Positions 31,928 through 42,900 of a stretch of DNA of 64,000 nt are shown here, in pieces. How positions within the stretch are numbered: the stretch's first letter is position 1; the number at the start of each line of letters is the position of its first letter. This DNA is from Nereocystis luetkeana (lineage: Eukaryota; Sar; Phaeophyceae; Laminariales; Laminariaceae): positions 9,427,324 through 9,491,323 of the forward strand of contig JARUPZ010000024.1 of NCBI GenBank assembly GCA_031213475.1. Direction: 5' to 3'. Position numbers and translations under genes: made by a program. The notes under the pieces are model-generated. The model had not been told where the DNA came from, searched no databases, and saw only the letters and a list, made by a program, of their open reading frames with translations.

Positions 31928-33741
31928 GGCTTTTTTAAAAGAAATAAATAAAAGAAATAAGAAAGCCAATTTTTGTCTCCGATCGGAACCCGGAACCCGG
32001 CTTTTTCAATCCATGTTTCCGACTGAACGAATAAGAACTGGCCTAACAAACTTTGATTGCTGTTCGTTTATCATGTATACCGGTATATACTTCGAGGAAG
32101 GGGCGGAGGCCTTCATGCGGAAATGGCATACAGATGAGAAGGAGGCATCGGCAGAACGGCATAGAATAGCTGCAACCACGACCACAGCCGTTGACGCCAA
32201 CGCGAGTGCGTAGAATGGCAGGGAAGAGGGGGGGGGCGAAAGGGGGACGAGGGGGAATGGGGCGGGGGGGGGGGGGGGGGAGGCGGTCTGCCCAGCAGAC
32301 TGAAGCCTGGTTATGGCCATCATCGTCATTATGCACTCCCTTCTTTGGGACCCAAGTAACTAGCATGGTGCCACCTGGGAAACTTTGCGTGTCTGTATGC
32401 TCCAGTGCTGCCTTTCGTATTTTCTTTCCCCCCGCCCGTGATTATCGCTTTTTTGTCCCTTCTTTTTTTCATTTTTCTTTCATTCCCGTTTGTACCTCTT
32501 TGTGTCTTTGTTAGTATGGTCCGTTTTGCCATTTTTTGTGTGTTGCTATCTGCTTCTGTTTTTGTTTTGTTTTGTTTTTTTGCTTCGCTTCATCTTCTTT
32601 TTTAGGTTTTTGTCTGCTATTAATAGTCTCCTTTTTGCTTCCCTGGTGTCCGCAGTGGTGGAGTGCGTATGCTTGTTTTTCGTTTTTGCCTCTGTTTTAC
32701 TTGAGGTATTTCTTCCACTCCAGAGTTATTGGAGCCTGTCCTGCGACCACGGACTGCATTGTATTGTGAGTTAATGTGAGAACAACAACAACAACAACAA
32801 ACTTCACTGCGTCTACTTTGCTACATATGGCATACCAGGTACGAAGCGAGGTTGTTCTGTGTGCTTGCAGCTTCCACAGCAGTCCCAGCAGTAGCAGTCA
32901 GCAACGAGCAAGGGAGGGTGCCAAAAGGGTACATACCCATTTGTACCATCATCACATTAACCATCGACATCCTCGTCCAATTTTCATCTTTCAACGATAA
33001 TCTGGGTACGAGGTACGAGGTACATTAGCTAAGGTACATACATCAGAGTGAGCATATTTCTCGCGATGGTTGATGACTTGACCGACCAATCGACTACGAT
33101 ATGCCCCCGACAATCGACATTGTTAGAGAGAAATGGAGGATGAGAGAAATGGAGGATGGGCCTAGTATTGATCACCCTACGTACGGATCACCCATGCCCA
33201 CGGCTCACTTCAGCGCATCGTGTGTACCAGGCACGACGGAAGGACATAAAGCACCAGGAGTCACGTTTACTTTACACCAGGTGCATGTATATGGTTTACC
33301 TTGTATTTACGCGTAGAGTTTACTTGCGCAGGCAGTACTTTACAAAGCATCGATTTCCTGCCGCGCGGGCACAGAAGATGTTCCTGCCGAGGAGACCTCG
33401 ATTTCGTCTAGGCACCAACGCCAGGAGGTTCACCTGCTGGAACCATACACCCAACCAATGACAGGGCATAGTGAACCACTTACCTTCGAATGATTCACAC
33501 TGCGTTGTCGAGCGTGAGACGGGCGCTGCACAGCAGCGGAAAAGCTTCGATAGGCGCGTTCTCTCTTCTTACGGCGGAGCGCGCTACGAAAATGCGGGAG
33601 TTCAACAACTTCGAGATGCCTTTTAAATCCGGGGATATTTCGACATAACACCGTTCACAGTTTCTCACCTTTTGTCATCAGCACGTGGTTGGCACTGACA
33701 GCAAAGCAGGCGTGTTATCGACCGCCACGAAGTATTGATCC

Positions 33742-33929
33742 ATGAACGACGAATCGGGAGCGCGACAGGGTTCTCTACGGCGTACCCCTCGCGTGAAGAA
33801 AGAATCTGAACCTGCCGGTGCAAACGGAAATGTTGGCAACCAACGAGGAGCAGGCGGAGCAGAAAGAGGGGGGGAGGTTCCTTCCGCACCCCCAGCCGGG
33901 GCGGGCTCGCTCTCTAAAGGAGATAAAAG
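33742..33929 (+). CDS. HSF: HSF exon 1 (start)
   Basis: ATG with TGA two codons upstream. It encodes MNDESGARQGSLRRTPRVKK, then Gly/Ala-rich sequence to SLSKGDK. Donor AAAAG|GTGGGG is phase 2; AG+G forms the Arg that opens the DNA-binding domain in exon 2. Confidence 0.82.
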
Positions 33930-36900
33930 GTGGGGAGGCTCTCGGTGTGCGCGTACCTATTGCTTGCAAGTCGAGGACATGTTTATGGGTGTTGTTTTTA
34001 AAGTGATGGCTGGTGGAAAAAGTACAGCAGGCGTCAGCAGCTTATACATCATTGCTGCTGCTGGGCTCGCACCCAAGTACAAAAGTATAGCAGTACAAGT
34101 ACAACGAGCTCAAGTACAAAAGTGTACGGTAGCAGTACAGCACAGCAGTACAGCAGTATTATATTGTAATTGTGAGTACGACGCTTATTATAAGTACGAG
34201 TATAACAAAGAGTAAATGCATGCATTATACGTACATGATACATCCCTGTATCAGACAGCAGACAGCGTGTAACCAAACATCCGATGTGTGCAGTACGTCG
34301 CAGAGGGAGGGCGCGGGGGAGGGGGGGGGGGGGGGGGTTGCGCGATCGCAGGCGTAGTGATTAGGTCTTTATTGGCTGCAAGTTGCTGCTGTGCCCGTCT
34401 CTGTTCAGTTTCTGGTTTGGGATTCCACCACAGCAAGCATTTCTGTAAGACTAAAAGATGGTCAACGGACAGGACCCAGTACGTGCGTACTGCTGTGCGC
34501 TGTACGTAGTCTGTTGGACGTACGTACGGGTATTTACGTACGTACGTACGCACGTATCAACCAGGTTTATACCTGCACATGGCGAGTGCCTGGGACCGAC
34601 ACTGCTGTCTGTACTGCTGCCTTTGTACTACCTTTGTACTCCACCAGAGTAAAAGGTATCAGCAAAATGCAGTGGGTAATTGTCTGCTGCTTCTGTTGCT
34701 GCTGCTGTGCTATCCTGGTGCTCCTCAACTTCGACAACCACAAGCATATCACTCGTCAACTTTTGTTTTTCTTTTTTTTTCTTTTGCTCATCCCATACAT
34801 TATCTTCGCACATCTTCTCCTCTCTCTCCTTCCAACTCGTAACTCAGATCCTGGGTCACATAGCAGGCTCTTCTACCCCCTTCCCGCTACGGTACGTGCC
34901 TTCATTTTCATCGCGAGAAGATTTCAGCCTTTTGTTCCCTCGTCGACTCGCATCGAATTGTGCCTACCCACGCTGCAAGGCGCTCTCAACAATTGAATCC
35001 TTTTTTCTTTTTGCAAATAAAGTCAAAGTCCGACCCACCTGGGGCTCGAACCCAGGACTCAAACAAGTAGACTTCGAGGTTAACCACTGGAACCACCGGG
35101 GCGACCTATGAGTACTTGGTGTTGTCAGTACGATGGTCTGATTGTTTAAATATACATCGGATGGCCCATGAGGTAGAAGCTCAGATGTTTGAAAGTCGAT
35201 ACTATTAATACTGTAGTACTGCTGCTGTAGGTTTTGAGCCGAAACCGACCTAACTTTAGATGAGGTCCACCTCGCGGTACGCTGTTTGCTGGAGGTGCCT
35301 CATCTTGCTCGCCTCTCCCGACTTTGCCGGTGGCGGCCTCATCCGGCTCGCATTCACGCAGAGACAACACCGTAGCTATCTCGAAGGAAAAAAAACATGA
35401 ATTGCGGCTCCTGTTGTACTGCGGCTGCTACAGAACAAAGAGCTTGAACCGCGGTTGCTTTCTGCTTTCTTAGGTAACTGGGGGGATACCCGCTGTCCTG
35501 CGCGGCTTGGTGAGGCGGGACCGTCCCTTGAAATAGAGCCTGCCCCCATCACTTTGTATGCCCAGAGCACGCGCCACGGAGCTCGGCTGGGGGGGAAAGG
35601 TGTATCGTAGTGTACCAGCGGGCCTCCTGCTGCCCAGCAGCCAAAAGCACGAGCAAAGAGAGGTGGCCCCGGGGGAAAAGCTTGCAAAGGTGTACCTTGC
35701 CATACCGTACCATGCATACCATACCATAACATACCATGATACCAGCACCAGACCAGACCAGACCAGACCATGATACCAACACCATACCATACCGTACCAT
35801 GCCACGAGTGATGGGGTCCTTACGGCGACCGACGGAGGCGACAAACAACGTTGCGACGTTACCACGCATATTGGTGCCACGTCCTCGCGGTCACCAAAGT
35901 CGACATTGTCATCCCTTCGGCAATAATGCTGTCACTATGCCCTTGGCTCGGCTGGATCCATCTTATCGTCGTGATCGCTATCATTAGAACGACTCTACTA
36001 CATGTGCTGCTAATTGGACTGTCACATCGCGCGCACTGCACAACGACCCCACCCCACCCGGATTCCACCCGAACCAGACCCCACCCGGACCCTAGCCCTT
36101 CAAACTGGTCCGTGGTATATATCGCTGCCGGACAGGCTGAAAGCGAAGCGGCGGGTCGGTCACAAACCCCTTTTATTCATTTACGTTTTCATCCCATCTA
36201 TCACCTTCGTCATTTTTGCTCCTGCTCCCTCCTCGTCATAGCTGAGATCCGGATCACGTGGTAGGCTGGCTCTTTCCCCCCCCACCACCACAGTACTTTT
36301 GATATGTACTGGTACGGATACTTGCCATATTCAAGATAGCGCTGTTCACTTCCAGGTTGCGCAGATGTCCGTCGGTGGTTGGGTACGCACTATTGTATAG
36401 CAGTAGACTCTTACACTGTTGGATGGCAGTAGACCACTGTTGTGTGACAGAATATGTTGTGTATTGCGGTAGACTGTTGTATGGCAGTAGCAGCGCTGGT
36501 TGGAGATAGGGCAGGATGCGACAAAGCTATACAGTGCAGAGCGTGCAGAACCTTAGGTCTCATTCTTTTGCCGCGTACCATAGTCTTGTTTGTGACGTGT
36601 TGTACCCCCACACCCAAAATCTTGTACGAGGAGGGGCCATTGGCGTATCGTATCATATCATGGACCACCTCGCTTTTGATATTGATCTCACAATGAAATT
36701 GCGAACCGTGTATCCCGTTCGATCCCGATCAACTCTCCTACCCCCAAAATCGGCGTTGGAGCAACATTTTCTTCAAGGCGTCTTTGTCGTGTTGCCTTTT
36801 TCCGCAACAGCTATTTTTTGTCGTGTCCCTTCGTTCCGTGTTTTTTGCCGTGCTTCTTATTGTGGTTCATGGAGATCACCATGTTCGCGGATCGCGTAGG

Positions 36901-39900
36901 ATCTTCCAGTTGCCCCAAAGTTGGGCTGCCAAGACTTGTCTGGTGCGCTACTCTACTATTTTCTACTGTACGCTTTTGTATTCTAACTCTGCTATACTCT
37001 ACCCTACCCTACTTCTGCTCTCCTCCACCCTACTTTACCCTATAATTCCTACCCTACCAAACCGAACCCAACCCTGCCCTACTCTACTGCACGCCATATC
37101 GCATTTGCTCTTCCTGTCTGCAGGCCCACCGTGGCAGGCTTTCTGGGGAAGGCGTACCAAATATTTGACAATCCGAGCTGGGAGGACGTGTGCGGGTGGG
37201 GAGCGAACGGAGATACTGTGGTGATTCGCAAGCAGGTGGAGTTCGCGCAGCGCATCCTGCCGCTGTTTTTCAACCACTCCAACTTACAGAGCTTCGTCAG
37301 GCAGGTATGCTATGATGCAGTAGTCCGGTACCATTAATGGTTCATATTACAAGGATGTTAGTATTTTAATTGCATCAAAAGCAGCACGGCAGTATTGTTA
37401 GTGCTAAACAGAATTCAGGAGTATGTGAATTATATGGCATGAAAGACTGGTATGCAAAGTGCAGTGTAGGTCAGTACAGCGCCAGCTAAAGTATTGGTTG
37501 TTGTAGTCGTAGGAGTACGGTAATATTTTATGCTCTAAGTGCGTATACTGGTACACGGTAGTGTATAATGGTGCAACATATTTTATGTCTAAGTGCGTAT
37601 ACTGGTACACGGTAGTGTATAGTGGTGCAACTGCTGTGCAGCAGGGTTATTACGGCTGTTGCGGCAGAAATGTGGTCAGCGTCAAAAGTGGGTTTGACGT
37701 GACACCACGCATGCATCGCCTTCTGATTTTCGTTGTCGCAGATGTTGTAATAGACATTGTCGTAGACATTGTCGTAGACCTTGTGGCAAATGCTGTCGTA
37801 GACATTGTCGTAGACGTTGTCCCAGATATTGTCGTAGACCTGGCCCTAGACCTGGTCGTAGACTTGGTCGTAAACCTGATCGTAGACTTGGTCGTAGACT
37901 TGGTCGTAGACCTGGTTGTAAACCTGGGTTATCGCAGGCGTTGTCGCAGACGTTGTCGCAGACAGTATCCCAGACGTTGTCGTCGCAGACGCTGTCGTCG
38001 TAGACGTAGACTTTGTCGCGGACGCTGTTGCAAGTTGCAGGTGCTGTCGCAGACGCTGTCGCAGACTCTGCCGCAAACCTTGTTGTAGACCTTGTCGTAG
38101 ACCTTGTCGTAGACCTTGTCGTAGACCTTGTCGTAGACCTTGTCGTAGACCTTGTCGTAGACCTTGTCGTAGACCTTGTCGTAGACCTTGTCGTAGACCT
38201 TGTCGTAGACCTTGTCGTAGACCTTGTCGTAGACCTTGTCGTAGACCTTGTCGTAGACCTTGTCGTAGACCTTGTCGTAGACCTTGTCGTAGACCTTGTC
38301 GTAGACCTTGTCGTAGACCTTGTCGTAGACCTTGTCGTAGACCTTGTCGTAGACCTTGTCGTAGACCTTGTCGTAGACCTTGTCGTAGACCTTGTCGTAG
38401 ACCTTGTCGTAGACCTTGTCGTAGACCTTGTCGTAGACCTTGTCGTAGACCTTGTCGTAGACCTTGTCGTAGACCTTGTCGTAGACCTTGTCGTAGACCT
38501 TGTCGTAGACCTTGTCGTAGACCTTGTCGTAGACCTTGTCGTAGACCTTGTCGTAGACCTTGTCGTAGACCTTGTCGTAGACCTTGTCGTAGACCTTGTC
38601 GTAGACCTTGTCGTAGACCTTGTCGTAGACCTTGTCGTAGACCTTGTCGTAGACCTTGTCGTAGACCTTGTCGTAGACCTTGTCGTAGACCTTGTCGTAG
38701 ACCTTGTCGTAGACCTTGTCGTAGACCTTGTCGTAGACCTTGTCGTAGACCTTGTCGTAGACCTTGTCGTAGACCTTGTCGTAGACCTTGTCGTAGACCT
38801 TGTCGTAGACCTTGTCGTAGACCTTGTCGTAGACCTTGTCGTAGACCTTGTCGTAGACCTTGTCGTAGACCTTGTCGTAGACCTTGTCGTAGACCTTGTC
38901 GTAGACCTTGTCGTAGACCTTGTCGTAGACCTTGTCGTAGACCTTGTCGTAGACCTTGTCGTAGACCTTGTCGTAGACCTTGTCGTAGACCTTGTCGTAG
39001 ACCTTGTCGTAGACCTTGTCGTAGACCTTGTCGTAGACCTTGTCGTAGACCTTGTCGTAGACCTTGTCGTAGACCTTGTCGTAGACCTTGTCGTAGACCT
39101 TGTCGTAGACCTTGTCGTAGACCTTGTCGTAGACCTTGTCGTAGACCTTGTCGTAGACCTTGTCGTAGACCTTGTCGTAGACCTTGTCGTAGACCTTGTC
39201 GTAGACCTTGTCGTAGACCTTGTCGTAGACCTTGTCGTAGACCTTGTCGTAGACCTTGTCGTAGACCTTGTCGTAGACCTTGTCGTAGACCTTGTCGTAG
39301 ACCTTGTCGTAGACCTTGTCGTAGACCTTGTCGTAGACCTTGTCGTAGACCTTGTCGTAGACCTTGTCGTAGACCTTGTCGTAGACCTTGTCGTAGACCT
39401 TGTCGTAGACCTTGTCGTAGACCTTGTCGTAGACCTTGTCGTAGACCTTGTCGTAGACCTTGTCGTAGACCTTGTCGTAGACCTTGTCGTAGACCTTGTC
39501 GTAGACCTTGTCGTAGACCTTGTCGTAGACCTTGTCGTAGACCTTGTCGTAGACCTTGTCGTAGACCTTGTCGTAGACCTTGTCGTAGACCTTGTCGTAG
39601 ACCTTGTCGTAGACCTTGTCGTAGACCTTGTCGTAGACCTTGTCGTAGACCTTGTCGTAGACCTTGTCGTAGACCTTGTCGTAGACCTTGTCGTAGACCT
39701 TGTCGTAGACCTTGTCGTAGACCTTGTCGTAGACCTTGTCGTAGACCTTGTCGTAGACCTTGTCGTAGACCTTGTCGTAGACCTTGTCGTAGACCTTGTC
39801 GTAGACCTTGTCGTAGACCTTGTCGTAGACCTTGTCGTAGACCTTGTCGTAGACCTTGTCGTAGACCTTGTCGTAGACCTTGTCGTAGACCTTGTCGTAG

Positions 39901-42900
39901 ACCTTGTCGTAGACCTTGTCGTAGACCTTGTCGTAGACCTTGTCGTAGACCTTGTCGTAGACCTTGTCGTAGACCTTGTCGTAGACCTTGTCGTAGACCT
40001 TGTCGTAGACCTTGTCGTAGACCTTGTCGTAGACCTTGTCGTAGACCTTGTCGTAGACCTTGTCGTAGACCTTGTCGTAGACCTTGTCGTAGACCTTGTC
40101 GTAGACCTTGTCGTAGACCTTGTCGTAGACCTTGTCGTAGACCTTGTCGTAGACCTTGTCGTAGACCTTGTCGTAGACCTTGTCGTAGACCTTGTCGTAG
40201 ACCTTGTCGTAGACCTTGTCGTAGACCTTGTCGTAGACCTTGTCGTAGACCTTGTCGTAGACCTTGTCGTAGACCTTGTCGTAGACCTTGTCGTAGACCT
40301 TGTCGTAGACCTTGTCGTAGACCTTGTCGTAGACCTTGTCGTAGACCTTGTCGTAGACCTTGTCGTAGACCTTGTCGTAGACCTTGTCGTAGACCTTGTC
40401 GTAGACCTTGTCGTAGACCTTGTCGTAGACCTTGTCGTAGACCTTGTCGTAGACCTTGTCGTAGACCTTGTCGTTGACCTTGTCGTTGACCTTGTCGTTG
40501 ACCTTGTCGTTGACCTTGTCGTAGACCTTGTCGTTGACCTTGTCGTTGACCTTGTCGTTGACCTTGTCGTTGACCTTGTCGTTGACCTTGTCGTTGACCT
40601 TGTCGTTGACCTTGTCGTTGACCTTGTCGTTGACCTTGTCGTTGACCTTGTCGTTGACCTTGTCGTTGACCTTGTCGTTGACCTTGTCGTTGACCTTGTC
40701 GTTGACCTTGTCGTTGACCTTGTCGTTGACCTTGTCGTTGACCTTGTCGTTGACCTTGTCGTAGACCTTGTCGTAGACCTTGTCGTTGACGCTATCGTTG
40801 ACGCTATCGTTGACGCTATCGTTGACGCTATCGTTGACGCTATCGTTGACGCTATCGTAGACGCTATCGTAGACGCTATCGTAGACGCTATCGTAGGGCT
40901 TGCCGTAGATATTTTCGTTAGCGCCGTGATGGTTGTTTCCGTTCACGTTGCCGTTGTTAGTATGGATAGTGTTGCCGTTGACAGTGTCCAGTGTCCTCCT
41001 CCATGTCCTGCTCTGTACTGGTATCAATGCTGCCTTTGCATCAATGATCGTTATGCGTTGCCCTCTCCATATCCCACTGGTTTACCTCAGTACACTATAC
41101 CAATGAATCGATGCTTACACTTCTGGCGTTGGTATGCAAGCTAACATCACTCCTCGTCCAGTGCCCTATCCTGTGTCGGCTGTTCACGAATCTATTTAGG
41201 TGTGCGTTGATGTGCTCTGCTGACATGTCCTTTAATCTGTCCGTTGATGTGTCTGTTGGTGTAGTTGAATATGTACAACTTCCGCAAGATGGTGCAAGAC
41301 CCTAACAGCGGGGAATTCAAGCACGAACTCTTTCGAAAGGTGCGACCGCTTCCTCCGCTGTACCCCATCCTTGTCAAAAGGTTGCGGCCGGTGTGTTTTT
41401 GTAGATGGTCTGTTAGCCATGTATTCATAATACCTGCCCTAATTTACCGTGTATATTTACTACGATATTACAGTACGTACTGTAGTATGGATTTGTTTCA
41501 TGGTTTTTATTCGTCACTTTCACTTTCCATCTCTCTGGACAAGCCGTGGTGACAGGTGTCTTCCCTTCCCCCCCCCCGGGTACCTGCCTCTATTTTTATC
41601 GCGCTGAGGGTACATTCAGCATTCCACCGCTGGTCCATTTTCAGCGAGTTTTTTATTAGCTATGTACCAGTATATAGCACCTGGTACCAGGTATAACATA
41701 CTCTATGCATGTAGACGCTCAGCGGAGACATACCGTATCCCATGTACCAGGTACAACCTTCTGTACGGTTCCCATGGCCAACTGTGGGGCATGGTATCTT
41801 ACAGCCTACATGTAGTGTGGTATATCCCGTAACCTTATCGAGCCGTAACATACTACTGCACCAGGTATCACATATCCACTATTCAGCAGGGTATACCAGA
41901 ACAATTGTGTGATACGGTGTCCCGTAGCGTACTGTACCGGTACGGTATATTATGGTAGCCTTTCGTGGTACGGTACCCCATACAGTACAATCAACTGCGC
42001 TATTCGGTATCTATTCGGTATCCGTTCGGTATCCCATAACCTACTGCTGTGTGGTACGGTATACTAACAGGCACCAGGTACACGGTACGGTACTTTTATA
42101 TACCGGTAGACGCTAGCAGCCTGGCACGACTACTCGACACGATTGGCTCACTTAACGTCCTCCTCTCTCCTTTGTCTTGTGCATCTATCTCCCAGGGTAA
42201 CCGTCACATGTTGCACCTGATCAAGAGGAAGCAGAGTCCGGGAGCTGCTGCCTCAGCCGGGGGAGGAGGGGCTCGTGAGTCGATGCCTCTTCGCTTGCCT
42301 TGCTTGCCTTGCTTGTGGCATTACAGTATTAGTAGAACAACGCGTGTAAGCTGTTGCTGCTGTCGCACGCTATAATCCATGACTGTCTCCCTGCCTCCCC
42401 TCCTGAAACTTTGCATAGCTTGTGCTTTGAATGCTTTTTTTATGGAAATTATAGGAAATGGCACAGCCCTCAAGGAGACGCCGTCTTTATATCTGGCCCA
42501 ATAAGCTCGCAGTTATTCTCGCTTACAATTACTTTCTTTCCGTGGTTTCTCGGATATGCTTTGTATAGCTTTTATAGACTACCTACGCGAAATTTTGAGG
42601 TGACGTCGCAATAAAAACGGGGAAATTGGTGTAAATTTGCTCATTCTACCTAACTCGCTGAAAATCTCAATACCAGTCGTTTTAGTTGGGTCAAGCCGAA
42701 AAGCCTGAGACCCTTCACTTAACCGTCCGCATTCTCGCCGTTTCGCGCTAACGTATCTGCTTCTTCTTTTTTCTGTGTAAGTTTATCGGTCTGCGGGTTT
42801 GCAAAAATATAGCTCGTGCTCACCACGCTTCCACGTGCTGGACCAGGTTCCGTATAATACGGGTCGTGTTTCGAAGGCTACCCGTCACCCCCCGTTGCAA

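Larger units (their letters stand above)
26949..33741. other. Divergent intergenic region between the Smr gene and HSF
   Basis: The two start codons point away from each other across 6.8 kb, so both promoters should lie here. Contents: MITE family 2 (27915-28011), GGGAA repeat (29537-29588), TIR element copy 2 (29663-30491), a possible transposase remnant (30559-30936), SINE-1 (31252-31536) and SINE-2 (31601-31927). I could not identify TATA boxes or heat shock elements with confidence. Confidence 0.6.
33930..37123 (+). other. HSF: HSF intron 1
   Basis: A 3.2-kb intron with a G-run/AC-rich patch (34,300-34,560), SINE-2 copy B (34788-35106), an ACCAGACC/ACCATACC repeat (35,695-35,810), a diverged SINE-2 piece (36188-36290) and a CTCTACC-rich tract before the acceptor. 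No further exon recognised. Confidence 0.7.

Noticed and set aside
33480-33741. Heat shock elements or a TATA box just upstream of the HSF start
   Set aside because: Scattered TTC and GAA words occur, but I could not find a convincing run of three alternating nGAAn units or a well-placed TATA box.
38076-40893. CRISPR-like array
   Set aside because: There are no spacers: units are contiguous 12-mers in a eukaryotic intron.
37929-41027. 1032-residue open frame on - made of YDKV repeats
   Set aside because: Same array read on the other strand. No start context, no non-repeat domain, and it is antisense to an HSF intron.
38013-41144. 1043-residue open frame on + made of VVDL repeats
   Set aside because: It is a by-product of the 12-bp array. 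The frame begins and ends in intron sequence of HSF, and the same DNA is equally open on the other strand.
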